Part shown: positions 1 to 6,934 of the stretch, in pieces | Numbering within the stretch: the stretch's first letter is position 1 | Layout of the letters: the number at the start of each line of letters is the position of its first letter | From: an uncultured Sutterella sp. | GTDB lineage: Bacteria > Pseudomonadota > Gammaproteobacteria > Burkholderiales > Burkholderiaceae_F | DNA length: 33,024 nucleotides | Direction of reading: 5' to 3' | NCBI GenBank assembly: GCA_905202595.1 | Contig: CAJKSP010000027.1 | Location: forward strand, 1-33,024 | The notes under the pieces: generated by a model | The model's database searches: none | Told to the model about the DNA's origin: nothing | The model's input: the letters and a program-made list of their open reading frames with translations, nothing else | Program-made: the position numbers and the translations under genes

Positions 1-71
1 GCACGATTGGACTCGAACCAACGACCCCCACCATGTCAAGGTGATGCTCTAACCAGCTGAGCTACGTGCCT
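1..71 (-). tRNA. tRNA-Val(GAC), 3' end cut by window edge
   Basis: Read on the minus strand it folds as a full cloverleaf: acceptor AGGCACG, D arm GCTC/GAGC, anticodon stem TCACC/GGTGG around loop TTGACAT (anticodon GAC, valine) and T loop TTCGAGT. The last six bases, including the expected encoded CCA, lie outside the window. The body differs from the second copy at 144-220 by one base in the D arm. The pair probably forms one transcript from the promoter near 249-276. Confidence 0.95.
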
Positions 72-143
72 GTGAAGCTTTTATCTTACGCTCTTTCAAG
101 CGTTCGCGGGCTTCTTCCGCGATTCCACGCTGCAGGCGATGCT

Positions 144-220
144 TGGTAGGCACGATTGGACTCGAACCAACGACCCCCACCATGTCAAGGTGATGCTCTA
201 ACCAACTGAGCTACGTGCCT
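144..220 (-). tRNA. tRNA-Val(GAC), complete with encoded CCA
   Basis: A 77-nt gene on the minus strand. The acceptor stem AGGCACG pairs with CGTGCCT, followed by discriminator A and an encoded CCA. The anticodon loop TTGACAT gives anticodon GAC. A 72-nt spacer separates it from the near-identical copy at 1-71, so the two are tandem duplicates that are probably co-transcribed. Confidence 0.96.
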
Positions 221-248
221 GTCACCGTCAAGCGGCGTGAGATGACGA

Positions 249-276
249 ATTATACGGACAGTCCAGAAAAAAGCAA
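249..276 (-). promoter_or_regulatory. Promoter of the tRNA-Val pair
   Basis: On the minus strand a perfect -10 TATAAT (249-254) lies 16 bp after a -35-like TTGCTT (271-276). This places the transcription start about 20 nt before the mature tRNA end at 220. The -35 and spacer share bases with the T-tract of the upstream cupin gene's terminator. Confidence 0.7.
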
Positions 277-305
277 GGCGGAGGAAGAAAAATTTTTCCT
301 CCGCC
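266..305 (-). terminator. Intrinsic terminator of the cupin gene
   Basis: On the minus strand a 10-bp stem GGCGGAGGAA/TTCCTCCGCC (277-286 with 296-305) is followed by TTGCTTTTTTC. It lies 65 nt after the cupin stop codon at 371. The same tail, CCTTGCTTTTTTC, follows the relA terminator stem. Confidence 0.75.
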
Positions 306-370
306 GCCTCTTCTGCGCCCTGCAGCGACTCCGAATGGCCTGAGATGCAGGGGAAAATCGCCTGTTATAG

Positions 371-853
371 CTACTTCAGATAATCCGCATCGGATACCGG
401 TTCAAGCCACTCGGTTTTGCTGTTCAGCGCATTGCTCTCAATGGAGATGTGCGTCATCCAGCTGCCGGGGGCGGAGCCGTGCCAATGCTCCACGTCGGGC
501 GGAATCCGGACGACGTCGCCCTTTTTGATGATGCGGGGCTGCTGGCCTCGCTCGCAGTAGCGTCCCTCGCCCGCCGTGACAAGAAGAATCTGCCCGCCTG
601 AATGCTTGTGCCAGTTGGTGCGGGCGCCGGGCTCGAACGTCACGTTGCCGACAGGGCAGTTCCAGGGCGCGCCGCCTTCGGAGAGCATCGTGAGATACGT
701 CTGCCCCGTGAAGAACTTGCCGTAGGGATTGGGACCTCCCTGCGCAAAGATCGTGTCGAAGGGCGGCTTCGAAGCCGCAGCGGCGGCAAAGGAATTGGCC
801 GCGGCCGCAGCCGCAGCAGCGGCGGTACCGATAACAAGCGTGCGCTTCTGCAT
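371..853 (-). CDS. Exported cupin-domain protein
   Basis: A small single-cupin protein of 160 residues with an N-terminal export signal. Residues 1-27 are a short basic start (MQKR) followed by a hydrophobic, very Ala-rich stretch that includes nine consecutive alanines, so it is probably periplasmic. The cupin metal motif is visible: His82, His84 and Gln88 in the first motif (NWHKHSGGQ) and His123 in the second (PPDVEHWHG), after a GEGRY turn. Cupins of this size bind a divalent metal and include isomerases, dioxygenases and sugar- or quinone-related enzymes; the substrate cannot be read from sequence. The start is well supported by AAGGAG about 8 nt upstream of the ATG. It sits alone between the tRNA-Val promoter and relA, with its own terminator at 266-305. 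Confidence 0.85.
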   Translation of the reverse strand: MQKRTLVIGTAAAAAAAAANSFAAAAASKPPFDTIFAQGGPNPYGKFFTGQTYLTMLSEGGAPWNCPVGNVTFEPGARTNWHKHSGGQILLVTAGEGRYCERGQQPRIIKKGDVVRIPPDVEHWHGSAPGSWMTHISIESNALNSKTEWLEPVSDADYLK

Positions 854-1021
854 GATGATTTCTCCTTAGGTCTGTGCAGAGCTGCAAAAGCGCCTGCGCG
901 GCGCCTTTCAGCTCTCATTCATCCTGCAGCCTATTCTCCGGCGCACCGCCTCTCCGCCATGCGCCAAAAGTCTTCGATTGATGCACGATCCTGCAGACTG
1001 CCTGCCCTGCGCACGGCGCCT

Positions 1022-1059
1022 GAAAAAAGCAAGGCCCGTCCGCCTAAGCGGACAGGCCT
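1022..1059 (-). terminator. Intrinsic terminator of relA
   Basis: On the minus strand stems AGGCC and GTCCGC pair with GCGGAC and GGCCT around a 4-nt loop (1032-1059), followed by TTGCTTTTTTC. It begins 27 nt after the relA stop codon and isolates relA from the cupin gene. Confidence 0.88.
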
Positions 1060-1086
1060 CAGCTGAGCAGGCGCTCTCTGCCGCCT

Positions 1087-3213
1087 CTAGATGCGGCGCG
1101 CAGACAGCACGCTCGGGACCTCTCGGATGGCCTTGAGCGTGCGGGCAAGCTCGTCGCCGCTGTGGATCTCCAGCACGAAGCGCAGATGCTGATCGCCCTT
1201 GACGGCCTGCGAGGAGATGCCCGTGATGCGGACCTTCTCGCGCTGCAGCGCCTCCGACAGATCCTTCAGAAGGAAGTTGCGATCCTGCGCCACAATGAGG
1301 ACTTCCGCCTGGAAGACCGCCTCCGGCGCATCGCCCCAGCTCACCTCGATCACGCGCTCATGATCCTGCTCGATCATGTTCTTGAGGTTTGGGCAGTCCG
1401 CGCGATGAATTGTCACGCCGCGCCCGCGAGTGACGTATCCGACAATTTCGTCGGGCGGCACCGGATGGCAGCAGCGGGCGAGCTGCGTCAGAAGAGAATC
1501 CATGCCGACAACGAGCACCTTGCCCTTCTTGTCAGACGAGGCCTGCCTGACAAGCTTTTCCGGCTCAGCAGGCGGCTCGGCAGGCTTGGGCGGCTGCACT
1601 GCCTGAGCGAGCGCCGTCGGCGTGATTTCATCCTTTGCGAAGGCGATGCACAGCTCATCGACAGATTCAAAGCCCAGACGCTTCGCAAGTTCGTCGAGCT
1701 TCATTGCGGTCTTGCCGAGGCGGGCGAGCTCCTTGTCGAGGCGTTCGCGCCCTTCGGAAAGATAAATCTGCGTCTGCTGCGCATTGAACCACTGGCGCAC
1801 CTTGTTGCGCGTGCGCGGACTCGCGGCGAAGCCGAGCTCGGGATTGAGCCAGTCGCGGCTCGGCTGACCGGTCTTGCCGGCGATGATCTCGACGGTCTGC
1901 CCGGTCTTGAGCTTCGTATTGAGCGGCACCATCTGCCCGTCGACGCGCGCACCTCGCGTGCGGTGTCCGAGCTGCGTATGCACCTGATAGGCAAAGTCGA
2001 CTGGCGTCGATCCTACGGGCAGCTCGACGACGCGCCCCTGAGGCGTCAGGCAGTAGACGTGCGTGTCCTCCACCGCCTGAGCGCCGGCGTCAGGCTTCGG
2101 ACCCACGTCGCTGCGCCAGGCCAGCAGCTGGCGCAGCCATGCAACGCGCTGCTCTTCAGCCACGGAGGCGCCGTCGGAATTGCCTGCTTCCTTGTAGCGC
2201 CAGTGCGCGGCGACGCCGAGTTCGGCGAACTCGTGCATCGCGCGGGTGCGGATCTGAATTTCGATTGCGCGTCCGGCCTTGTCGGTCACGACCGTATGCA
2301 GCGACTGATAGCCGTTGGGCTTGGGCTTCGCGATGTAGTCGTCGTACTCCTTCGAGAGCGTCGTGAAGTTCTCATGCACAATCGACAGCACTTCGTAGCA
2401 CTGCTCGACCGTGTCGACGATGACGCGCAGCGCCCGCACATCGAAGAGCTGGTCAAAGCGCAGATGCTTGCGCTGCATCTTCTTCCAGATCGAGTAGATG
2501 TGCTTCGGACGGCCGGAAACCTCCGCCTTGATGTGATGCTCGTCGAGCAGCGCCTTGATGCGCTGCACGGCATGCTGCATGAATTCGAGCCGTGCCTCGC
2601 GCGATTCATCGAGCTCGCGCGCAATGGCGTGGTATTCGTCCGGGCGCGTAAAGCGCAGCGACAGATCCTCCAGCTCCCACTTGATCTGCCAGATGCCGAG
2701 GCGATTGGCAAGCGGCGCATAGAGGGCGAGCGTCTCCTCGCCGTATTCGCGGCTGCCCTCGGCGTGGCTTGCCGCAAGCCAGCGCAGCGTCTGCAGGCGG
2801 CTTGCAAGCTTGAGCAGCACGACGCGCAGGTCATTGCACATCGCGAGGAACATGCGGCGAAGCGGCTCCGGCTGCACCGTCGCGCTCGCCTCCTTGCCGC
2901 CCGTGCGCGCAATGATCGAGAGATGGTTGAGCTTGCCGAGCTCCTTCACGAGGCCCGCCACCGTGCTGCCGAAGCTCTTCTCAATCCATTCCTCCGGATT
3001 CTGCACGACGCGGGGCACGCAAAAAAGGTATGCCGCAGAAATCAGCTCGGCATCGTCGCGAATGCCGCGAAGAATCGCCGCCACGCCGTCGGCATGTGCG
3101 AGCGCCGATTCGCCCGTTGAAAGAGTGAGCCCCTGATAAAGAGGCTCCACCATGCCGCGAGCGAGGCTCGGATCCGCTCGGCGGCAGGGTTCGGCCGTCT
3201 CTCCTTGCGCCAT
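1087..3213 (-). CDS. relA: GTP pyrophosphokinase RelA (monofunctional (p)ppGpp synthetase)
   Basis: Makes the alarmone (p)ppGpp from ATP and GDP/GTP when uncharged tRNA stalls the ribosome. The 708-residue protein has a degenerate HD hydrolase region: the usual His-Asp pair is replaced at residues 59-71 by AAYLFCVPRVVQ. The synthetase domain follows with RPKHIYSIWKKM (235-246), EYDDYIAKPKPNGYQSLHT (289-307) and IEIQIRT. The acidic EXDD signature at 289-292, rather than RXKD, marks a synthetase-only RelA, not bifunctional SpoT. A TGS domain (about 385-446), a Cys-Cys-His zinc-finger-like region (LARCCHPVP) and a C-terminal ACT domain complete the family layout. An in-frame start 30 codons upstream (3303) lacks a ribosome site, whereas GGAG sits 8 nt before the ATG at 3213, so the shorter form is chosen. 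It is transcribed alone. Confidence 0.95.
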   Translation of the reverse strand: MAQGETAEPCRRADPSLARGMVEPLYQGLTLSTGESALAHADGVAAILRGIRDDAELISAAYLFCVPRVVQNPEEWIEKSFGSTVAGLVKELGKLNHLSIIARTGGKEASATVQPEPLRRMFLAMCNDLRVVLLKLASRLQTLRWLAASHAEGSREYGEETLALYAPLANRLGIWQIKWELEDLSLRFTRPDEYHAIARELDESREARLEFMQHAVQRIKALLDEHHIKAEVSGRPKHIYSIWKKMQRKHLRFDQLFDVRALRVIVDTVEQCYEVLSIVHENFTTLSKEYDDYIAKPKPNGYQSLHTVVTDKAGRAIEIQIRTRAMHEFAELGVAAHWRYKEAGNSDGASVAEEQRVAWLRQLLAWRSDVGPKPDAGAQAVEDTHVYCLTPQGRVVELPVGSTPVDFAYQVHTQLGHRTRGARVDGQMVPLNTKLKTGQTVEIIAGKTGQPSRDWLNPELGFAASPRTRNKVRQWFNAQQTQIYLSEGRERLDKELARLGKTAMKLDELAKRLGFESVDELCIAFAKDEITPTALAQAVQPPKPAEPPAEPEKLVRQASSDKKGKVLVVGMDSLLTQLARCCHPVPPDEIVGYVTRGRGVTIHRADCPNLKNMIEQDHERVIEVSWGDAPEAVFQAEVLIVAQDRNFLLKDLSEALQREKVRITGISSQAVKGDQHLRFVLEIHSGDELARTLKAIREVPSVLSARRI

Positions 3214-3354
3214 TGAGAATCTCCGTTTCACGTGTGGCGTCCGGCGCACGCTGTCAAGGCCTCCGGCCTCTTCAGCATCCGGACGCGCACTGGCCGCCCG
3301 CATGCGAACGGCCAGCGCTTCAGGGAGCGCTTCGGCCCCCTGCTTTGGACTGGT

Positions 3355-3398
3355 CTGAATGAATGGCGGCGCCTGGCGCCGCCCCGCCTTTCATTCTA
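3355..3398 (-). terminator. Strong GC-rich hairpin after the autotransporter
   Basis: Inverted repeat GGCGGCGCC/GGCGCCGCC (3365-3373 and 3375-3383), flanked by GAATG/CATTC. It is 75 nt past the autotransporter stop codon. There is no clear T-tract, so it may be a weak terminator or an mRNA-stabilising end. Confidence 0.4.
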
Positions 3399-3470
3399 GG
3401 AAAGACGGCCCGCTTCTGCGCCGGCCGCCGACAGAGGAGTGTTTCGAAAGATTGTTGCGCCCTGCCGGCA

Positions 3471-5915
3471 TCAGGCGTCGAGCAGCATGTCGAGCCGAAT
3501 CCGGCCGCCCCAGCTGCGCCATCCGCTGCCGGCGGCGTCCGCAAAGACGTCGACGCCGAGGCGCATCGTCTCAAAGTCGAGCGACACGCTCGCCGACGCG
3601 TCGAAGACCGCCCGAGCAGGCCCCTCGTGCGAGACGCTCGCCCCCGGGCCGCCGAAACCGCTGGCCAAAGCATAGTCCGCATGCAGCGAGCGGCCGCCGG
3701 CGTAAATCGCAGCGCCCGCATGAAGCGCAGCATCAATGCGCTGCGGCAGATGCTTCGAAACTTCGGGAGAAAATGACGTCCAGAGTCCGGCAAGCGGCGC
3801 ACTGGCAGAAAGCTCTGCACCGGCAACTGCAGCCGCCGAAGCTCGTCCGCGTTCCTTCACGTCGAGCGCCGCCTCGCCCTCCGCGCTGATCTGGTAGCTC
3901 GCATCAGCCGTCTGCACGTAGCGAAGTCCGCCGGAAAAAGCGCCCTTGAAGACGCCGCTCTGCCACTCGGGCGTTCGCAGCGACAGCCCGCCGCCCCAAA
4001 GCTTTCGATCAATGCCCCGCGCCTCGAATCTTGTGCGCAGCACGGCAAGCTCCGCATCGTCCGATGCGCTGATGTAGAAGAGATCGGCCGCGCCCAGCCA
4101 GCCGCCGGCCAAAGGCTTCACCGCCCAAAGCGAGGCGCTCAGCACGTCGCTCTGTCCTGAAGCGGCCAGCTCGGCCGTCTCATGGCGCTGCTTAATGTCG
4201 GCGGAGCGGTACGCCGCAGAGAGTCCGATGCGAATGTCGTCCCATCCGCCGACCGCTGCAATCGCCGCGCCCGACTCATCCCGCTCAGCCTGCGAGAGGA
4301 GCCCTTCGGGAGAGCGGTGTTCGACCTGCCCGCGGCAGCTTTCGACCGACACGTAGATGGGCGTGTAGAGAATCTGCTCCTTCATGCGCTGAGCAGACTG
4401 CAGCGCCTGGCTCCAAAGTCCGGCGCTCGCCAATTCACCCGCTTTGCCGCTTTCGGCGTCTGACGCCTGGCGCTCTTTCTGGGCTGCCTCCTCCGCCGCA
4501 GCTTTTGCGCGCTCGCGCCGCAGCGCTTCGGCCTTCTCCGCGTCGGCCTGCGCCTGCGCAGCGAGCCGGAAGGCATCGGCGCCGAAGCCAGCCGCCATCT
4601 CGCGCATTCGAGCATGCGTGCCGAGCGCGTAAGGCGCCGCTGCCGCAGCCGAAACCGCCCGGGAAACAGCGTCGCCGGAAAACTCGCGGAAAGCGCGCTT
4701 GAAGATCTTGGGCAGGAAGAGCTCGCGGCGGCGCTCCCAAGCGTGCGCAAGCAGCGCAGAAAAGTCGCCGCCGAATTCAAGGGGCCGGAGGATGGCTGTC
4801 AGCTCGCCGCCTTCGCCGAGGGCGAGCTCGCCTTCGTAGCCGTTCCAGCGGACGACGGCATTCTCTTCGCCGGAAAGGGCGGCGCCGGCGAAGCTGATGC
4901 CGCCGAGCACGATCCGCTCGGCATCCTGGGCGGCCTCGGCGTCGCCGAAGCTGTCGGCGAGCCAGATCTCGGCGCCCTTTTCAAAAGCCACGCTCGAGCC
5001 CGCTTCAAACGTCACTGCAGGAGCGTCTGCCGCGCTGCTCTGCTCTGCGACGAAGAGCACGCCGTCTTCCGCAATGAGGAGATTGGGCGACGCGGCCGAA
5101 GCGGCCTGCCCCCAGCCTTCGCCGCCGACAGCAATGTGCATGCCCTGCGTGATGCAGACTGGTCCGGCCGCAACAAAAACGGCCCGATTGCTCAGCTCCG
5201 CAGCCACACCGTCGCCGAAGGGCGTCATCGCATCGAGAGCGCCGTTTAGATTGAACAAAGAACCTTCGCCGCTGCCGACGATGAAGGCGCCGTGCGGCTT
5301 CACGCCGACCCAAAGCTCGGCGCCATCCTCAAGCGCAATCGATTGAGCTGAAAAGGTGGCTGTCGGCGCCGCAAGCAGATCCTGCGCCGTCTCGCGGATC
5401 TCCACGTCAAGGCGCTCCGTCACATGCAGCGCTCCGACGTAGAGTCCTGCCGAGGCAAAGTTCGCCTGCGCTTCGTCCGCCGTCGAATGCGCCTCGATGT
5501 CGATGCGTCCCTTCGCCGCTTCAAAGCGGGGTATGCCCGCCGCGCCGTCGCCAGGACCTGCCATCAAAGCCGTTTCGCCCGAAACGCTGAGCGAACCCTC
5601 GAGAACCGCAACTTCCAGATCGAGAAGCCAGCCGTCGGCTACCGAGAGCGAGCCGCCCGGCGCCACATGCAGGGCCTGCGGTGTCAAATAGTCATTGGGA
5701 CCGATCTCCACGGCCCCCTGGATCTCAAGAACCGGGTCAGGCAAAAAGCCATCGAGCGGCGGCCCGACGTCCTCGCGTCCTTCGGCAGCGGCCGCCGCCG
5801 CAAGCGCCATCAGGCCCGCCGCGCCAAGCGCCGCCGCCCGCTTTCGTCTGAATCCCTCTTTTTGCGCCGCTTCGGCCGCACCTGCGGCCCTCCGGCCGGC
5901 TTCTGTCTTTGTCAT
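3471..5915 (-). CDS. Autotransporter (type V secreted outer-membrane protein)
   Basis: An 814-residue surface protein. Residues 1-22 form a charged N-terminal extension (MTKTEAGRRAAG...), followed by RRKR, an Ala/Leu hydrophobic core to about 43, and a probable cleavage site: an extended signal peptide as in many autotransporters. Residues about 45-400 are a Gly/Ala/Glu-rich passenger with repeated short beta-strand patterns, as in beta-helices. Residues about 430-500 are a helical, charged Ala-rich linker, and about 505-814 look like an amphipathic beta-barrel with alternating aromatic strands (WDDIRIGLSAAYRS, LDFETMRLGVDVF). The last residues, MLLDA, lack the usual terminal Phe/Trp. AGGAGG lies about 10 nt before the ATG. 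The promoter, leader and first 22 codons are repeated twice more upstream. The ligand or function of the passenger is not recognisable. No autotransporter partner or protease gene lies nearby. Confidence 0.8.
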   Translation of the reverse strand: MTKTEAGRRAAGAAEAAQKEGFRRKRAAALGAAGLMALAAAAAAEGREDVGPPLDGFLPDPVLEIQGAVEIGPNDYLTPQALHVAPGGSLSVADGWLLDLEVAVLEGSLSVSGETALMAGPGDGAAGIPRFEAAKGRIDIEAHSTADEAQANFASAGLYVGALHVTERLDVEIRETAQDLLAAPTATFSAQSIALEDGAELWVGVKPHGAFIVGSGEGSLFNLNGALDAMTPFGDGVAAELSNRAVFVAAGPVCITQGMHIAVGGEGWGQAASAASPNLLIAEDGVLFVAEQSSAADAPAVTFEAGSSVAFEKGAEIWLADSFGDAEAAQDAERIVLGGISFAGAALSGEENAVVRWNGYEGELALGEGGELTAILRPLEFGGDFSALLAHAWERRRELFLPKIFKRAFREFSGDAVSRAVSAAAAAPYALGTHARMREMAAGFGADAFRLAAQAQADAEKAEALRRERAKAAAEEAAQKERQASDAESGKAGELASAGLWSQALQSAQRMKEQILYTPIYVSVESCRGQVEHRSPEGLLSQAERDESGAAIAAVGGWDDIRIGLSAAYRSADIKQRHETAELAASGQSDVLSASLWAVKPLAGGWLGAADLFYISASDDAELAVLRTRFEARGIDRKLWGGGLSLRTPEWQSGVFKGAFSGGLRYVQTADASYQISAEGEAALDVKERGRASAAAVAGAELSASAPLAGLWTSFSPEVSKHLPQRIDAALHAGAAIYAGGRSLHADYALASGFGGPGASVSHEGPARAVFDASASVSLDFETMRLGVDVFADAAGSGWRSWGGRIRLDMLLDA

Positions 5916-5950
5916 AGGCTTGCGCCCTCCTCGTTAGGGTTGAGATGAGA

Positions 5951-5973
5951 GTGCCTGCCGCTTTTGGCGGCGC
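5951..5973 (-). promoter_or_regulatory. Leader hairpin, unit A
   Basis: In the 5' leader of the intact autotransporter mRNA, GCCGCC and GCGGC pair around AAAA, about 36-58 nt before the start codon. The same hairpin recurs at 6307-6329 and 6665-6687 in units B and C, where the outer stem is longer (GCGCC/GGCGC). Its conservation suggests a leader RNA element, but no known riboswitch is recognised. Confidence 0.45.
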
Positions 5974-6096
5974 CATGACCCGCAGAAGGCTGGGAAAGCC
6001 TGCCGTGCAGGGTAAAAGACGGCCCCGCATCCAAACGGCAGGACCGCGAGTATAGGAAGCCCCCTGCCATGCCCTGATTGTTTACGTTATCAACAT

Positions 6097-6108
6097 AGGG
6101 AATACCCT
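6097..6108 (-). promoter_or_regulatory. AGGGNNNNCCCT palindrome, unit A
   Basis: A 12-bp inverted repeat with centre AATA on the plus strand, about 182 nt upstream of the autotransporter ATG. Downstream, in the direction of transcription, lies TATGTT, which corresponds to a -10-like TATATT in the other units. It could be an operator. Confidence 0.4.
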
Positions 6109-6109
6109 C

Positions 6110-6271
6110 TCATTTTTTTTGCCTTCTGACTGACGACCCGCGACGCCAAATGAAAGGGGAAAAAGCGGCAGCCAGGTCGCAGTCTCTGCAGCCAATGAGG
6201 CCGGAGAATCCCTCTTTTTGCGCCGCTTCTGCCGTGCCTGCGGCCCTCCGGCCGGCTTCTGTCTTTGTCAT
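6110..6271 (-). pseudogene. Truncated autotransporter N-terminus, unit B (53 codons)
   Basis: A short reading frame with the same ribosome site and start as the full autotransporter. Codons 1-22 match the full gene's N-terminal extension closely (Thr for Ala at position 13), then the sequence runs into the next repeat unit and stops after 53 residues with a basic tail ending RRQKK. There is no hydrophobic export segment and no passenger. It is best read as a broken 5' end left by tandem duplication, although it could be translated as a short leader peptide. Confidence 0.6.
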
Positions 6272-6452
6272 AGGCTTGCCCCCTCCTCGTTAGGGCTGAA
6301 AGGAGAGCGCCTGCCGCTTTTGGCGGCGCCATGACCCGCAGAAGGCTGGGGAAGCCTGCCGTGCAAGGAAAAAGACGGACCTGCATCCAAACGGCAGATC
6401 CGCGAGCAGAGAAATCCCCCTGCAATGCTCTAATCGTTTACATTTCCAATAT

Positions 6453-6464
6453 AGGGTATTCCCT
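6453..6464 (-). promoter_or_regulatory. AGGGNNNNCCCT palindrome, unit B, with promoter-like -10
   Basis: A 12-bp inverted repeat with centre TATT on the plus strand, the reverse complement of the unit A centre. On the minus strand it ends two bases into a -10-like TATATT, with a poor -35 (GTCAAA) 17 bp before that. It lies about 182 nt before the unit B start codon. Confidence 0.4.
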
Positions 6465-6508
6465 CAGATATTTGACTGCCAGGCTGAACCGCAACGCTAA
6501 ACGAAAGG

Positions 6509-6543
6509 AAAAAACGGCTGCCAGAACGAAATCCCTGCAGCCG
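6509..6543 (-). terminator. Intrinsic terminator between units C and B
   Basis: On the minus strand CGGCTGC pairs with GCAGCCG around a 15-nt loop, followed by TTTTTT. It lies inside the truncated reading frame of unit C and would cut its transcript to a short RNA of about 300 nt. It is a copy of the terminator at 6868-6907. Confidence 0.65.
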
Positions 6544-6810
6544 CTGATGCCGATGAGGCCGAAGAATCCCTCTTTTTGCGCCGCTTCGGGCGCGCATGCA
6601 GCCCTCCGGCCGGCTTCTGTCTTTGTCATAGGCTTGCGCCCTCCTCGTTAGGGCTGAGACGAGAGCGCCTGCCGCTTTTGGCGGCGCTATGACCCGCAGA
6701 AGGCTGGAAAATCCTGCCGTGCAGGGCAAAAGACGGACCCGCATCCAAACGGCAGATCCGCGAGCAGAGAAATCCCCCTGCAATGCTCTAATCGTTTACA
6801 TTTCCAATAT

Positions 6811-6822
6811 AGGGTATTCCCT
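6811..6822 (-). promoter_or_regulatory. AGGGNNNNCCCT palindrome, unit C, with promoter-like -10
   Basis: Same element and spacing as in unit B (centre TATT, overlapping a -10-like TATATT on the minus strand), about 182 nt before the start codon at 6629. Confidence 0.4.
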
Positions 6823-6867
6823 CGCATATTTGACTGCCAGACTGAACCGCAACGCCAACCGAAAGGC

Positions 6868-6907
6868 AAAAAAAAGCGGCTGCCTGGACGAAGTCCCTGC
6901 AGCCGCT
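6868..6907 (-). terminator. Intrinsic terminator of the UPF0210 gene
   Basis: On the minus strand AGCGGCTGC pairs with GCAGCCGCT (9 bp), with a smaller inner stem GGAC/GTCC, followed by a run of eight T. It lies 28 nt after the stop codon at 6935 and forms the upstream edge of repeat unit C. Confidence 0.88.
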
Positions 6908-6934
6908 GATGCCAATGAGGCGCTGCGCTCGCCT

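Larger units (their letters stand above)
6438..6629 (-). pseudogene. Truncated autotransporter N-terminus, unit C (63 codons)
   Basis: Begins with the shared leader peptide MTKTEAGRRAA and AAQKEGF, then reads through the terminator-like hairpin at 6509-6543 into the promoter region of unit B, stopping after 63 residues. The tail after residue 22 is translated intergenic DNA, with a chance hydrophobic stretch (VLAAVFSFRLALRF). It carries a good ribosome site. It is either a silent remnant of duplication or a short expressed leader. Confidence 0.6.
5850..6920 (-). repeat. Three tandem ~357-bp promoter/leader/N-terminus units
   Basis: Three direct repeats, at about 5850-6200 (unit A, joined to the full autotransporter), 6201-6558 (unit B) and 6559-6920 (unit C). 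The start codons are at 5915, 6271 and 6629, giving periods of 356 and 358 bp. Read leftward each unit contains, in order, a terminator-like hairpin (degenerate in A), an AGGGNNNNCCCT palindrome, a leader of about 180 nt with a GCGCCGC hairpin, an AGGAGG ribosome site, ATG and the codons for MTKTEAGRRAA..., up to the shared GAGGGATTC. The unit begins about 15 nt after the UPF0210 stop codon, so the duplicated segment is the whole intergenic region plus the gene's 5' end. B and C resemble each other more than A in the promoter half. Confidence 0.92.

Noticed and set aside
371..853. Slippage-prone alanine tract in the cupin signal peptide
   Set aside because: The nine alanines use mixed codons (GCG, GCC, GCA, GCT), so the DNA is not a simple repeat that would slip easily.
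1162..3120. 652-residue open frame on the plus strand
   Set aside because: It lies opposite relA, has no ribosome site and no recognisable domain; a typical GC-rich shadow.
3214..3303. Longer RelA with a 30-residue N-terminal extension
   Set aside because: No ribosome site at 3303, and a good one just before the ATG at 3213.
5850..6920. CRISPR array or insertion sequence as explanation of the repeats
   Set aside because: The units are about 357 bp, head to tail, without spacers, terminal inverted repeats, target duplications or transposase; each carries a gene start.
5850..6920. Invertible promoter (phase switch by inversion)
   Set aside because: The repeats are direct, not inverted, and no recombinase gene is near; only deletion or amplification by homologous recombination is possible.
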